Assembly: GCF_003063315.1 (NCBI RefSeq) | Contig: NZ_NERV01000003.1 | Coordinates: 1-64,000, forward strand | Reading direction: 5' to 3' | From: Limnohabitans sp. T6-5 | GTDB lineage: Bacteria; Pseudomonadota; Gammaproteobacteria; Burkholderiales; Burkholderiaceae_C | DNA length: 64,000 nucleotides | In this document: piece after piece, positions 45,679 to 55,567 of the stretch | Layout: every line of letters starts with the position of its first letter | Numbering within the stretch: position 1 is the stretch's first letter | Notes under the pieces: generated by a model | What the model was told of the DNA's origin: nothing | Database searches by the model: none | Seen by the model: the letters and a program-made list of their open reading frames with translations, nothing else | Made by a program: the position numbers and the translations under genes

Positions 45679-47649
45679 ATGCTTTACCCTCAAGAATTCG
45701 ACGTGATCGTGGTCGGTGGTGGCCACGCCGGGACCGAAGCGGCACTGGCGTCAGCCCGCATGGGCTGCAAGACACTTTTGCTCAGCCACAACATCGAGAC
45801 CCTGGGGCAGATGAGTTGCAATCCTTCCATTGGGGGCATTGGCAAGGGTCACCTGGTCAAGGAAGTCGACGCTTTGGGCGGTGCCATGGCACTGGCCACG
45901 GACGAAGGGGGCATTCAGTTCCGCATTCTCAACAGTTCCAAAGGCCCGGCCGTGCGCGCCACCCGCGCCCAGGCCGACCGTATTCTGTACAAGGCTGCCA
46001 TTCGCCGGATGCTGGAGAACCAGCCCAATTTGTGGCTGTTTCAGCAGGCGGTGGATGACCTGATGGTCGAAGGCGATCGGGTGGTTGGCGCTGTCACACA
46101 GGTGGGCATTCGTTTCCGTTCGCGCACCGTGGTGCTGACCGCCGGAACGTTTTTGGACGGCAAGATCCATGTGGGTTTGCAAAACTATGCCGCTGGTCGT
46201 GCGGGCGATCCGCCAGCGGTGAGTTTGTCGGCGCGCCTGAAAGAACTCAAGTTGCCCCAAGGTCGATTGAAAACCGGCACGCCTCCGCGACTGGACGGCC
46301 GCACCATCGATTTTTCCAAGTGTTCCGAGCAGCCTGGAGATGGCATGCCCGGCGGCATGAACCCCGAAGGAGGGGTGCCTGTGTTCAGCTTCATGGGCAA
46401 GGCTGAGATGCACCCACAGCAAATGCCTTGCTGGATCACGCACACCAACGAGCGCACACACGACATCATCCGTTCCGGCTTTGACCGCAGCCCCATGTTC
46501 ACTGGCAAGATTGAGGGCGTCGGTCCTCGTTATTGCCCGAGTGTGGAAGACAAGATCAATCGCTTTGCCGACAAAGACAGCCACCAGATTTTTCTGGAGC
46601 CTGAGGGCCTGACCACGCACGAGTATTACCCCAACGGCATCTCAACCAGTCTGCCGTTTGACATTCAGTACGACTTGGTGCGCTCGATGAAAGGGCTGGA
46701 GAACTGCCACATCCTGCGCCCCGGCTATGCCATTGAATACGACTACTTTGACCCCCGTGCGCTGAAAAACAGCTTTGAAACGCGCCAGATCAATGGCTTG
46801 TTTTTTGCCGGCCAAATCAATGGCACGACCGGCTATGAAGAGGCCGCTGCCCAGGGTTTGTTTGCGGGCATCAACGCTGCACTGCAGTGCCGGGGTGATG
46901 CGCCTTGGACACCCGCGCGCGATCAGGCGTATCTGGGTGTGTTGGTGGATGACCTGGTGACGCAAGGCGTGACTGAGCCCTACCGCATGTTTACCAGCCG
47001 GGCGGAGTTCCGCTTGCAATTGCGTGAGGACAATGCAGATGCCCGTCTGACGGAAGTGGGTCGTCAAATGGGGTTGGTGGACGATGTGCGTTGGGATGCT
47101 TTCAGCCGCAAACGCGATGCTGTTTCACGTGAAACAGAGCGCTTGAAAGCGACTTGGGTGAACCCTCGTAACCTGCCTTCCGAAGAATCTGTTCGGGTTT
47201 TGGGTAAAGCCATTGAGCATGAACACAATCTGTTTGACTTGTTGCGCAGACCCAATGTGTCGTATGACGGTTTGATGGGCATGGACGGTGGTCGTCATGC
47301 TTCGCCCGATGTTTCACGTGAAACGCTGGGCGATTTGAGTGCCACGGTGATCGAGCAGGTCGAGATCGCTGCCAAGTATTCGGGTTATATCGATCGGCAA
47401 AAAGGTGAAGTGGAGCGGGCTGCTTTTTACGAACACCTGCGCTTGCCTGAAAGTCTGGATTACATGCAGGTCTCCGCCTTGTCGATTGAGGCCCGCCAGA
47501 AGCTGGCCAAACATCGCCCTGAAACCCTGGGTCAAGCCTCACGCATTTCGGGCATCACGCCAGCCAGCGTGTCCTTGCTCTTGATTCACCTGAAGAAGGG
47601 TGGGTTCAAAGGTTTCATGAACCCCGTGGAAGAAAGCCAAAACGCATGA
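45679..47649 (+). CDS. mnmG: tRNA uridine-5-carboxymethylaminomethyl(34) synthesis enzyme MnmG (GidA)
   Basis: 656 aa. With MnmE, modifies U34 of several tRNAs using FAD, NADH and methylene-THF. FAD motif [19 protein letters not shown], family motif [31 protein letters not shown] and the C-terminal helical domain. The ATG at 45679 has GAGG upstream. Two parS-like sites lie inside the gene, each encoding VSRET. It overlaps rsmG by 4 bases (ATGA). The 266-base gap before it (45413-45678) contains no gene that could be supported. Confidence 0.96.
   Translation: MLYPQEFDVIVVGGGHAGTEAALASARMGCKTLLLSHNIETLGQMSCNPSIGGIGKGHLVKEVDALGGAMALATDEGGIQFRILNSSKGPAVRATRAQADRILYKAAIRRMLENQPNLWLFQQAVDDLMVEGDRVVGAVTQVGIRFRSRTVVLTAGTFLDGKIHVGLQNYAAGRAGDPPAVSLSARLKELKLPQGRLKTGTPPRLDGRTIDFSKCSEQPGDGMPGGMNPEGGVPVFSFMGKAEMHPQQMPCWITHTNERTHDIIRSGFDRSPMFTGKIEGVGPRYCPSVEDKINRFADKDSHQIFLEPEGLTTHEYYPNGISTSLPFDIQYDLVRSMKGLENCHILRPGYAIEYDYFDPRALKNSFETRQINGLFFAGQINGTTGYEEAAAQGLFAGINAALQCRGDAPWTPARDQAYLGVLVDDLVTQGVTEPYRMFTSRAEFRLQLREDNADARLTEVGRQMGLVDDVRWDAFSRKRDAVSRETERLKATWVNPRNLPSEESVRVLGKAIEHEHNLFDLLRRPNVSYDGLMGMDGGRHASPDVSRETLGDLSATVIEQVEIAAKYSGYIDRQKGEVERAAFYEHLRLPESLDYMQVSALSIEARQKLAKHRPETLGQASRISGITPASVSLLLIHLKKGGFKGFMNPVEESQNA
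47121..47136. promoter_or_regulatory. parS site 1, perfect consensus, within mnmG
   Basis: TGTTTCACGTGAAACA is a 16/16 match to the palindromic bacterial parS consensus, recognised by ParB. It lies in the coding sequence of mnmG, 3.9 kb upstream of parB. Confidence 0.95.
47310..47325. promoter_or_regulatory. parS site 2, 15/16, within mnmG
   Basis: TGTTTCACGTGAAACG matches the consensus at all but the last base. It is 189 bases after site 1, inside mnmG. Confidence 0.9.
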
Positions 47650-48302
47650 CTGAGACTTTGGCTCAAGGCTTGAGCACTGGCGCGCAGACGCTGGGTTTGC
47701 AGTTGTCTCCAGAACAGCAGCAGCGTTTGCTGGACTACATGGGCCTGATTCAGAAGTGGAACAAGGTCTACAACCTCACGGCCTTGCGTGACCCCGCTGA
47801 CATGCTGACACATCATCTGCTGGACAGTCTGACGGCCCTTGCCCCTTTGGCCCGCTACACCCAGGGCCAGTCCATGCGGGTGCTGGATGTCGGTTCAGGT
47901 GGTGGTTTGCCCGGCGTGGTTCTGGCCATTTGCATGCCCGAGTTGAATGTAACCTGCGTGGATACGGTGGCCAAAAAAGCGGCATTTGTGCAGCAAGTGG
48001 CCGTGAGCCTGAAGCTCCCCAATTTGAAGGGTTTGCACGCCCGGGTGGAGTCACTGACCGATCCGTACCAGGTCATTTGCTCTCGTGCCTTTGCCTCGTT
48101 GCCAGACTTTGTGACATGGTCACGCTCGGCTTTGGCAGAAGGGGGTGTGTGGATGGCCATGAAGGGCAAACACCCTCAAGATGAAATCGATGCTTTGCCT
48201 GCAGACGTGAAAGTGTTTCACGTGGAACCATTGACAGTGCCGGGCCTGGATGTAGATCGGTGCATGGTCTGGATGAAACCCGATCTCTTGCCTCAATCTT
48301 GA
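47646..48302 (+). CDS. rsmG: 16S rRNA (guanine(527)-N7)-methyltransferase RsmG (GidB)
   Basis: 218 aa. SAM-dependent methyltransferase acting on G527 of 16S r[23 protein letters not shown] and [10 protein letters not shown] at the N-terminus, SAM-binding motif [30 protein letters not shown], and [11 protein letters not shown]. It overlaps mnmG by ATGA, so the two are coupled, as in many origin-proximal clusters. A weak parS-like sequence lies in its 3' part. Confidence 0.95.
   Translation: MTETLAQGLSTGAQTLGLQLSPEQQQRLLDYMGLIQKWNKVYNLTALRDPADMLTHHLLDSLTALAPLARYTQGQSMRVLDVGSGGGLPGVVLAICMPELNVTCVDTVAKKAAFVQQVAVSLKLPNLKGLHARVESLTDPYQVICSRAFASLPDFVTWSRSALAEGGVWMAMKGKHPQDEIDALPADVKVFHVEPLTVPGLDVDRCMVWMKPDLLPQS
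48214..48229. promoter_or_regulatory. parS-like site 3, 14/16, within rsmG
   Basis: TGTTTCACGTGGAACC differs from the consensus at positions 12 and 16, so binding may be weak. Encodes VFHVEP in rsmG. Confidence 0.55.
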
Positions 48303-48334
48303 GGACGGCTGATACCGCTCGTCAGAGGGCACTT

Positions 48335-48350
48335 TGTTTCACGTGAAACA
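48335..48350. promoter_or_regulatory. parS site 4, perfect consensus, between rsmG and LysE gene
   Basis: TGTTTCACGTGAAACA is a 16/16 match in the 111-base intergenic region after rsmG and before the first LysE-family gene. Confidence 0.95.
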
Positions 48351-48413
48351 GAGCTTGGTGAAATCGAGAAAAATCCATCACGTACACTCGCAGCATCCCC
48401 CACAAGGAGTTCC

Positions 48414-49028
48414 ATGTTTGGTATCTCGGATTTCGGCGCCTTTGCAATGGCCTTTGTTTTGCTTCTGTTTCTGCCTGGGCCTGGTAATTTGGCCTTGATC
48501 AGTTCGGCCAGCAAAGGTGGCTTGGCGGGGGGCTTGGCTTCAGTTTTGGGCTTGTTGGTTGGCGATCAGATTTTGCTGTGGCTGACGGTGGCAGGCATGG
48601 CGGCCATTCTGCAGTCATTTCCGACACTGTTTCTGATCATTCAGTGGGCGGGCGCTGCGTATCTGGCCTGGTTGGGCTTCAAGATGTTGACTGCCAAAGC
48701 AGGGGAGGGTCACCACATCGAGATCACGCCCGGGCATTATTTTCGTGAAACCATGACCATCACCTTGCTCAACCCCAAGGCGATCCTGTTTTATCTGGCT
48801 TTTTTCCCTCAATTCATTGATCCGGTGCATCACCAAGGGTGGATCACTTTTGCGGTGATGGCCTTGACCATTGCCGCGCTGGGTTTCATGTATTGTTTGG
48901 GTGTGGTGCTGGTCACGCATTTCATGGCTGAACGCTTGCGAGCCAAGCCGGTGGTTTCGGGCTTGTTGCAAAAACTGGCGGGCGTTTGCTTGATCGGTTT
49001 TAGTCTTAAGCTGGCACTCATGGAATGA
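48414..49028 (+). CDS. LysE/RhtB family amino-acid exporter, copy 1
   Basis: 204 aa, six expected TM helices. Probable exporter of an amino acid or derivative. Family motif FLPGPGNLALISSASKGGL near residue 22, GLVLVGDQ-like region LGLLVGDQILLW, and NPKAILFYLAFFPQFIDP. A sister copy follows 41 bases downstream, so a tandem duplication is likely. It sits inside the mnmG-parB segment. Substrate unknown. Confidence 0.9.
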   Translation: MFGISDFGAFAMAFVLLLFLPGPGNLALISSASKGGLAGGLASVLGLLVGDQILLWLTVAGMAAILQSFPTLFLIIQWAGAAYLAWLGFKMLTAKAGEGHHIEITPGHYFRETMTITLLNPKAILFYLAFFPQFIDPVHHQGWITFAVMALTIAALGFMYCLGVVLVTHFMAERLRAKPVVSGLLQKLAGVCLIGFSLKLALME

Positions 49029-49069
49029 ATGGTGGACTGTGAGGTCCATAGGGGTCTAGAAAGGTACGC

Positions 49070-49687
49070 ATGTTTTTTGGCATATCGGATTACGGGGCGT
49101 TTGTAGCTGCCATTGTCTTGTTCCTGGCCATTCCCGGCCCGGGCAATCTGGCGCTCATCACGTCCACCGGCAAAGGGGGCATCCGTGGCGGTCTGGCGGC
49201 CACGCTGGGTGTCATGGCGGGTGACCAGGTACTCATGTGGGCTGCGGTGGCCGGCGTGGCCACGGTGCTGGCAGCTTATCCGGCAGCGTTTCATGCGGTG
49301 CAATGGCTGGGTGCGGTGTATCTGGCTTGGTTGGGCTGGAAAATGCTGAGCGCTCAACCCGGTGACGCGCCGGTGCTGAACATTCGCCCCCACCACTATT
49401 TTCAGCAAGCCGTGGCCATCACCTTGCTGAACCCGAAGGCCATTGTTTTTTACATGGCTTTTTTCCCCTTGTTTGTGGACCCCAAGCACCACCTGGGCTT
49501 GATCAGTTTTGCCGTCATGGCAGCGACCATCGCCGGATTGACCTTTCTTTACGGCTTGGGCATGACGCTGTTGACGCACCATTTGGCAGCGCGCATGCGG
49601 GCCAACCCGCGTATTGGCCGTTGGCTGGAAAAGCTGGCTGGCATATTTCTCATTGGCTTTGGCGTCAAGCTGGCCATTTCCAAATAA
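49070..49687 (+). CDS. LysE/RhtB family amino-acid exporter, copy 2
   Basis: 205 aa. Same domain layout as the preceding gene: FLAIPGPGNLALITSTGKGG, LGVMAGDQVLMW, LNPKAIVFYMAFFPLFVDPK. The two proteins share the start (FGISDYGAF versus FGISDFGAF) and all motifs, which supports duplication followed by divergence. It lies 19 bases before parA, possibly in the same transcript. Confidence 0.9.
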   Translation: MFFGISDYGAFVAAIVLFLAIPGPGNLALITSTGKGGIRGGLAATLGVMAGDQVLMWAAVAGVATVLAAYPAAFHAVQWLGAVYLAWLGWKMLSAQPGDAPVLNIRPHHYFQQAVAITLLNPKAIVFYMAFFPLFVDPKHHLGLISFAVMAATIAGLTFLYGLGMTLLTHHLAARMRANPRIGRWLEKLAGIFLIGFGVKLAISK

Positions 49688-49706
49688 CTGAACCGGACGA
49701 GTCACC

Positions 49707-50477
49707 ATGGCCAAAATTTTCTGTATTGCCAACCAAAAGGGGGGTGTTGGCAAAACGACCACCTCGGTCAATCTGGCCGCAGGCCTGGCCAAGGTCGGGC
49801 AGCGTGTCTTGTTGGTCGATCTGGATCCGCAGGGCAATGCCACCATGGGCTCAGGCATCGACAAGCGTCAACAGACTTTGAGCGTTTATGACGTCTTGCT
49901 GGAGTCAGCTTCGGTCAACGAGGCGGCCGTGATGGCTGACAAATGTGCTTACCACGTGCTGTGTGCCAACCGTGAACTGGCCGGCGCCGAGGTGGAGCTG
50001 GTTCAATTGGAGCGCCGCGACCAACGCCTGAAAACAGCCTTGGCTGCAGTCGATGCCCAGTACGACTTTGTCCTGATTGATTGCCCGCCGTCCCTGTCCA
50101 TGCTGACCTTGAACGGTTTGTGCGCCGCCCATGGGGTGATCGTGCCCATGCAGTGCGAGTACTTTGCGCTCGAAGGCCTCACGGATTTGGTCAACACCAT
50201 CAAACAGGTGCACGCCAACATGAACCGGGATTTGAAGATCATCGGGCTGCTGCGCGTGATGTTCGATCCGCGCATCACCTTGCAGATGCAAGTGAGCGAT
50301 CAGCTCAAGGCGCATTTTGGCGACAAGGTGTTTGACTCTGTCATCCCACGCAACGTGCGCTTGGCCGAAGCCCCCAGCTATGGTTTGCCAGGCGTGATTT
50401 TTGATGCCGCCGCACGGGGCAGCCAGGCCTATGTGGAGTTCGCGCAAGAGCTGGTCCGACGTGCCCCCACGCTTTGA
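49707..50477 (+). CDS. parA: Chromosome partitioning ATPase ParA (Soj)
   Basis: 256 aa. Deviant Walker A KGGVGKTTTSVNLAAGLAK, then VDLDPQGNATMGSGID, DFVLIDCPPSLSMLTLNGL, and RVMFDPRITLQMQV. Drives segregation of origin regions with ParB bound to parS. Chromosomal type, with no N-terminal DNA-binding extension. A small hydrolase separates it from parB. Confidence 0.96.
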   Translation: MAKIFCIANQKGGVGKTTTSVNLAAGLAKVGQRVLLVDLDPQGNATMGSGIDKRQQTLSVYDVLLESASVNEAAVMADKCAYHVLCANRELAGAEVELVQLERRDQRLKTALAAVDAQYDFVLIDCPPSLSMLTLNGLCAAHGVIVPMQCEYFALEGLTDLVNTIKQVHANMNRDLKIIGLLRVMFDPRITLQMQVSDQLKAHFGDKVFDSVIPRNVRLAEAPSYGLPGVIFDAAARGSQAYVEFAQELVRRAPTL

Positions 50478-50499
50478 GCGGCGCGTTCCTGAACATCCG

Positions 50500-51033
50500 A
50501 TGACCACCGTTTTGATATTGCCCGGCTGGCAAGGCAGCGGCCCCGACCATTGGCAAATGCATTGGGTGCGCGAACATGGCTACACCGAGGTGGTGCAAAA
50601 CGATTGGTTGCGCCCCCGTCGCGGGGACTGGCTGGCCCGCCTGGATGAATTGGTGATCGATGCACCCGGCCCCGTGGTGCTGGTGGCCCACAGCTTGGGG
50701 TGCATTCTGGTCGCGGCCTGGGCGGCTTTTTCAGGCCACACCCAGCGTGTGCGCGGTGCCTTGCTGGTGGCGCCCGGGGACACCGAAGCGCCCGAGCTGC
50801 AAGAGCGTCTGCCCGGTTGGGCGCCCATAGTCCGCCAGCCCTTGCCCTTTGCCAGCTTGGTGGTGGGCAGCCAAAACGACCCGTATTGCCGTGCCGAGCG
50901 TGCCCAAACCCTGGCCCGTGACTGGGGTGCCCAGTGGGTCGATGCGGGGCAGGCCGGGCACATCAACGCAGATTCATCGCTGGGCGATTGGCCAACCGGC
51001 CATGCGCTCTTGCAAACACTCATGAAGGAATGA
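50500..51033 (+). CDS. RBBP9/YdeN-family alpha/beta hydrolase
   Basis: 177 aa. Small serine hydrolase: LILPGWQGSGPDHWQMHW at the N-terminus, nucleophile motif VLVAHSLGC (Ser), Asp in GSQNDPYC and His in AGHINADS, completing the triad. Biological substrate unknown. It lies between parA and parB (22 bases after parA; parB starts 2 bases after its stop), so it is expressed with the partition genes. This insertion appears in related genera from memory and does not prove a role in segregation. Confidence 0.88.
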   Translation: MTTVLILPGWQGSGPDHWQMHWVREHGYTEVVQNDWLRPRRGDWLARLDELVIDAPGPVVLVAHSLGCILVAAWAAFSGHTQRVRGALLVAPGDTEAPELQERLPGWAPIVRQPLPFASLVVGSQNDPYCRAERAQTLARDWGAQWVDAGQAGHINADSSLGDWPTGHALLQTLMKE

Positions 51034-51035
51034 CC

Positions 51036-51950
51036 ATGGTCACTAAAAAACCCAAAGGCCTTGGCCGAGGACTCGAAGCCCTGTTGGGCCCCAAAGTGGA
51101 AGATGCGCCAGCAGCGGGCAGCGCCGAAAGTGGCGTGCCCAGTCAGCTCAAACTCGACCAGATGGTCGCAGGCATGTACCAGCCGCGCACCCGCATGGAT
51201 GAGGGCGCTTTGTACGAGCTGGCCGAGTCCATCAAGGCCCAGGGCATCATGCAGCCGATTTTGGTGCGCCAACTCAGCGATGGCCTCAATGCGGGCAAAT
51301 ACGAAATCATCGCGGGCGAACGCCGTTTCCGGGCGTCCAAACTGGCCGGGCTGGACAGCGTGCCGGTGCTGGTGCGCGATGTGCCCAACGAAGCCGCAGC
51401 GGCCATGGCGTTGATCGAGAACATCCAGCGCGAAGACCTCAACCCCTTGGAAGAAGCCCAGGGCCTGCAACGCCTGATCAAGGAATTCGGCCTGACGCAC
51501 GAGACCGCGGCGCAGGCTGTGGGCCGCTCGCGCAGCGCCGCCAGCAACTTGCTGCGCTTGCTCAATCTGGCCGATCCGGTGCAAACCATGCTGATGGCTG
51601 GTGACCTGGACATGGGCCATGCCCGCGCCTTGCTTTCATTGGACAAAGCTGCACAGATCACGGCGGCCAACCAGATTTCTGCCAAGAAACTGTCGGTGCG
51701 CGAAGCGGAAAGCCTGTCCAAAAAACTGGGCGCCGAGTTCAATCTGGTACCGCAAAAGCCCAAGAAAGAAAAATCGCGCGACATCAAGCGCGTCGAAGAA
51801 GAACTGTCCGATCTGCTGATGGCGCAAGTGGAAGTACGCATCAAAAAACGCGTCAAGCGCCTGGGCAAGATCGAAGAGATGGGTGAGCTGTCCATTCAGT
51901 TTGGTTCGCTGGACGAGCTCAATGGACTGATCGACAAGCTGCGTGGGTAA
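51036..51950 (+). CDS. parB: Chromosome partitioning protein ParB (Spo0J)
   Basis: 304 aa. N-terminal ParA-interaction peptide KGLGRGLEALLG, CTP-binding N-domain with YQPRTRMDEGALYELAESIK and the GERRFRAS box, EDLNPLEEAQGLQRLI, the central helix-turn-helix (HETAAQAVGRSRSAASNLL) and a C-terminal dimerisation domain ending in LDELNGLIDKLRG. The ATG at 51036 has AAGGA six bases upstream, better than the ATG at 51030. Binds the parS sites in the mnmG-rsmG region. Confidence 0.96.
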   Translation: MVTKKPKGLGRGLEALLGPKVEDAPAAGSAESGVPSQLKLDQMVAGMYQPRTRMDEGALYELAESIKAQGIMQPILVRQLSDGLNAGKYEIIAGERRFRASKLAGLDSVPVLVRDVPNEAAAAMALIENIQREDLNPLEEAQGLQRLIKEFGLTHETAAQAVGRSRSAASNLLRLLNLADPVQTMLMAGDLDMGHARALLSLDKAAQITAANQISAKKLSVREAESLSKKLGAEFNLVPQKPKKEKSRDIKRVEEELSDLLMAQVEVRIKKRVKRLGKIEEMGELSIQFGSLDELNGLIDKLRG

Positions 51951-51963
51951 GCGCCCAAGCTGA

Positions 51964-53703
51964 ATGTTCAATAAAGTGGTTTTAACGCGCACCGGGGACC
52001 CGGGTTTGAGGGCAGACGCGAAGTTGTCCAAGCGCAAACTATTGGCCATCTACCTGCTGGCCGTGGGCTTGTCCTCGCTGTTTTTTTACCTCATTCCACC
52101 GGGTTACTACAACCGCAACGCCAACCTGGCGGTCAGCATCGTCATGGTGGTCCTGATGTTGTTTGCTGGCCAGCGCAAGCTGTATGCCTACCTGGTGCAT
52201 CTGGCCTCTTTGGTCAGCTTGTTGTTGATCATCTACATCGCCAGCCATTCGGGCGGCGTGAACTCCACAGCGATTGTCTGGCTCAATGTGCTGGCCTTGC
52301 CTGTGTTGCTGCTCTTGGGGCCACGAGCCACGATCCTCTGGATTGCCATGATTTTGGCCACCATCCTGGGGCTGTTCATGGCCACGATGTCGGGATGGGT
52401 GGACAGTCATGCCCAGATCACACAGCAAGCCGTGCCTTGGGCTGTGATGAACCACATGCTGGCCATTGGCAATTTGATGCTGGGTGTGCGCTTGTATGAC
52501 CATTTGCATGAACAACAATTGAAACAGCTGCATCTGCGCAACGAAGAACTCAAGGCCACCCACAATGCCTTGCTGCAAGCACAAGCGCACAAGGACGAAT
52601 TTGTGGCGGCGGTCGGCCATGAACTGCGCACGCCGATGAACGCCATCCTGGGCTTCAATGGGGTGCTGCGTCAGGAACTGGCAGATCAGCCCGAACAGGT
52701 GGAGGTGGTGGACCATATCCGCCGCTCGACTGCGCATTTGCTTCAAGTGGTCAATGACATTCTGGATTTTTCGCAGCTGCAGGCAGGCAAACTGATGTTG
52801 CACACTGTCGACTTTGACTTGGCCGACTTGATGCAAGAGGCGCTTGAGGGGCACCAGCAAAAGGCGCATGAAAAAGGCCTCGTCTGGAGCGGCTACCTTG
52901 ACCCCGAGCTGCCCCGCCGCGTGCATGCTGACCGGCAACGTTTACTACAAATCCTGCGCAACTTGCTCGACAACGCCCTCAAGTTCACAGCCAGGGGTTC
53001 GGTCCAGCTGCGCCTGCTGGCCCAGGACGATCAATTCAGATGCGAAGTCTGCGACACCGGGCGTGGCATTCCCCCTTCGCAGCAAGCGCTCATTTTCAGG
53101 CGCTTTGAACATGCCGATGTGCAGACCACCCGCGCTTATGGGGGCACCGGCTTGGGCTTGTCGATCAGTGAAAAACTGGTGGCCTTGCAAGGAGGCCAGA
53201 TGGGCGTGACGAGTCAGCCCGAGCAAGGCGCCACATTCTGGTTTCAGGTGCCTTTGCAAACTGCACAGACCCAGCAAAAGCCATCTCTGCAAGCCTTGGC
53301 CAATCTGGAAGACGAAGCCCTGCGCATTTTGGTGGTTGACGACAACAACATGAACTTGATGGTGGCCCGCTTGCAGCTGCAAAAATGCTGGCCCAAAGCC
53401 CACATTGTGACCGCCGAAAACGCTGCTCTGGCCCTGCAACTGCTTGATGAACAAGGGTTTGATGTGGCCTTGGTCGACATGATCATGCCCGACATGGACG
53501 GCATGGCACTGACCCAACAGATCCGCACACAGTTTCCGGCCATTGCCGCCCACATGCCCATCTTGGCCCTGACCGCCAACACCAACCCGGTGGACAGGCA
53601 ACGTTGCCTGGATGCGGGTATGGACGATGTGCTGGCCAAGCCCATGGATTTGATGGCCCTGATGCACAGCGTCAGCTTGCACATCGCGCGGGTCAGAGGT
53701 TGA
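51964..53703 (+). CDS. Hybrid sensor histidine kinase/receiver, six-TM N-terminus, copy 1
   Basis: 579 aa. About six TM helices in residues 25-180, no large periplasmic domain, then a short coiled coil, HisKA with H219 in GHELRTPMNAILGF, HATPase with NLLDNALKF and GTGLGLSISEKL, and a C-terminal receiver with D505 (VDMIMPDMDG) and KPMD. No HPt or output domain. The next gene has the same architecture. It starts 13 bases after parB and may be transcribed with it. The signal may be membrane-borne (redox, lipid or hydrophobic ligand), which is inference. Confidence 0.9.
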   Translation: MFNKVVLTRTGDPGLRADAKLSKRKLLAIYLLAVGLSSLFFYLIPPGYYNRNANLAVSIVMVVLMLFAGQRKLYAYLVHLASLVSLLLIIYIASHSGGVNSTAIVWLNVLALPVLLLLGPRATILWIAMILATILGLFMATMSGWVDSHAQITQQAVPWAVMNHMLAIGNLMLGVRLYDHLHEQQLKQLHLRNEELKATHNALLQAQAHKDEFVAAVGHELRTPMNAILGFNGVLRQELADQPEQVEVVDHIRRSTAHLLQVVNDILDFSQLQAGKLMLHTVDFDLADLMQEALEGHQQKAHEKGLVWSGYLDPELPRRVHADRQRLLQILRNLLDNALKFTARGSVQLRLLAQDDQFRCEVCDTGRGIPPSQQALIFRRFEHADVQTTRAYGGTGLGLSISEKLVALQGGQMGVTSQPEQGATFWFQVPLQTAQTQQKPSLQALANLEDEALRILVVDDNNMNLMVARLQLQKCWPKAHIVTAENAALALQLLDEQGFDVALVDMIMPDMDGMALTQQIRTQFPAIAAHMPILALTANTNPVDRQRCLDAGMDDVLAKPMDLMALMHSVSLHIARVRG

Positions 53704-53707
53704 CGCC

Positions 53708-55453
53708 ATGAGATTTCAAAACCTGGCCCCCAGGGTCTTCGAGCGCATCATGGCGCGTCTGCCCGAGGCCTATCGGCACGGCAAGATGCCTTATGTGTTT
53801 TTATTTGTGATGCTGGTTGTCTCGGTGCTGCTGCTGTATGTGGCCATCAGCCCTTACCAGAACGCCACGCCGATGTTCCTGTCGATGGCGGTGCTGCTGT
53901 TGTTCCTACTCACACTCATTCAATTTGGCATGCCCTTGGCTTGGGGCGTACACATCGGCACCAGTGCAGGTGCGTTGGTCCTGCTCTACGCCGTGTGGAG
54001 CGCAGGCGGGGTGTTCTCGCCCCGTTTGGCATGGTTGATGATTTTGCCCTTGACCCCGTTTTATGTGATCAGCCGCAAGGCCGGCACCTTTTGGCTGGTG
54101 GTCGTCTGGCTTTTGCAGCTGGGCATGGCGGTCTGCAATTACTACGGACTGCTGCCCGAATTCGAACAGGGCCTGCTGCATGCTCCGTCATCGTGGGTGA
54201 CCTTCACACTGGTCACGGGCGTTCTGATCATCGTGCCCATGATTTACGAGCGCTTGCACTTGAAGGCGCTGGAAAAAAGTTTGCGCTACCAGCACGAACT
54301 GGTGGCCAAACGCCAAGAGCTGGAACACACCCTGCAAATGCGTGAACACTTCATCGCCACCGTCAGCCATGAGCTGCGCACGCCGATGAACGCCATTTTG
54401 GGCTTCAACAGCTTGCTGCTGGCGCGCGTGAAGGACAAGCCCGAAGCCCTCAAGGTGCTCAACCACACGCGCCAATCGGCCGACCACCTGATGACGGTGA
54501 TCAACGACATCCTGGACTACTCACAACTGCAAGCCGGTCAGCTGGTGATACAGCCCGAGACCTTCGAGCTGCGCAGTGTGGCTGAGCACGCCTTTGAGCT
54601 GTTCAGGCCCCGCGTCAAAAGCATGAAGTTGGACTACCGCATCGAGATGGACGACGACTTGCCCCAGTGGGTGCACACCGACCGTCACCGCCTGATGCAA
54701 GTGCTGGTCAACCTGCTGGGCAACGCGCTCAAATTCACGCACCAAGGCTCGGTGGTCTTGAAGCTCCTGTGGGACAAGCCTGGCGTGGTTTTTGCAGTGC
54801 AAGACACAGGCATAGGCATTGCCAAAGAGCGGCAAGCACAGATTTTCAAACGCTTCAGTCAGGCCGAGGGTGACATCCAGTCGCGCTACGGTGGCAATGG
54901 TCTGGGGCTGGCCATCTCGCAAAAACTGGCGCAGCTGCTGGGTGGGGACATTGGTTTTGAGAGCGAGCCTGGGCGGGGTTCGCGCTTTTGGTTGCGCCTG
55001 CCCTTGCAAGCGGCCCAGCCGCCGGTGCAAAAACCGGACTTGTTGAAAACCGCTGTCCAGACCCACCAGCAGCCCTGGTGTTTCCTGATCGTTGACGACC
55101 ACCCCATCAACCGTTTGCTGGTCAAACAAGTGCTGCAAAACGCATGGCCACACAGCGATATTCTGGAAGCGATGAACGGTCAAAATGCGCTGGACATGCT
55201 GCGAGATCATCCGGTCAACCTGGTCCTGATGGACATGGTCATGCCGGTGATGGACGGCATTGTGGCCACCCGCACCTTGCGCGACGCGTTCAGCGCACCC
55301 CAAAACGCACTGCCTGTTCTGGGCCTGACGGCCAACGTCAATCCCATGGACCTGGAGCGATTCAAAGCCTCTGGTTTGAGCGACGTCATGCTCAAACCGT
55401 TTGAGCCCACTGTGCTGTGTCACAAGATCGACCAATTGCTGAGCACATCATGA
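53708..55453 (+). CDS. Hybrid sensor histidine kinase/receiver, six-TM N-terminus, copy 2
   Basis: 581 aa. Architecture identical to the preceding gene: six TM helices in about 25-185, HisKA with H221 in SHELRTPMNAILGF, N box NLLGNALKF, G box GNGLGLAISQKL and a receiver with D509 (MDMVMPVMDG). It begins 4 bases after copy 1. The two kinases are clear paralogues that may form heterodimers or feed one phosphorelay. No HPt protein is in the window. Confidence 0.9.
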   Translation: MRFQNLAPRVFERIMARLPEAYRHGKMPYVFLFVMLVVSVLLLYVAISPYQNATPMFLSMAVLLLFLLTLIQFGMPLAWGVHIGTSAGALVLLYAVWSAGGVFSPRLAWLMILPLTPFYVISRKAGTFWLVVVWLLQLGMAVCNYYGLLPEFEQGLLHAPSSWVTFTLVTGVLIIVPMIYERLHLKALEKSLRYQHELVAKRQELEHTLQMREHFIATVSHELRTPMNAILGFNSLLLARVKDKPEALKVLNHTRQSADHLMTVINDILDYSQLQAGQLVIQPETFELRSVAEHAFELFRPRVKSMKLDYRIEMDDDLPQWVHTDRHRLMQVLVNLLGNALKFTHQGSVVLKLLWDKPGVVFAVQDTGIGIAKERQAQIFKRFSQAEGDIQSRYGGNGLGLAISQKLAQLLGGDIGFESEPGRGSRFWLRLPLQAAQPPVQKPDLLKTAVQTHQQPWCFLIVDDHPINRLLVKQVLQNAWPHSDILEAMNGQNALDMLRDHPVNLVLMDMVMPVMDGIVATRTLRDAFSAPQNALPVLGLTANVNPMDLERFKASGLSDVMLKPFEPTVLCHKIDQLLSTS

Positions 55454-55567
55454 ACTGGGCCACGCGGTAGTCATCTCCTGACTTTTGAGGAGGGGGCAAA
55501 CCCGGTTGGGAACTGCGTGAGATCGTTATCTAATCCACAACCAGCTTAAAAGCACAAGGCAAAGGGC

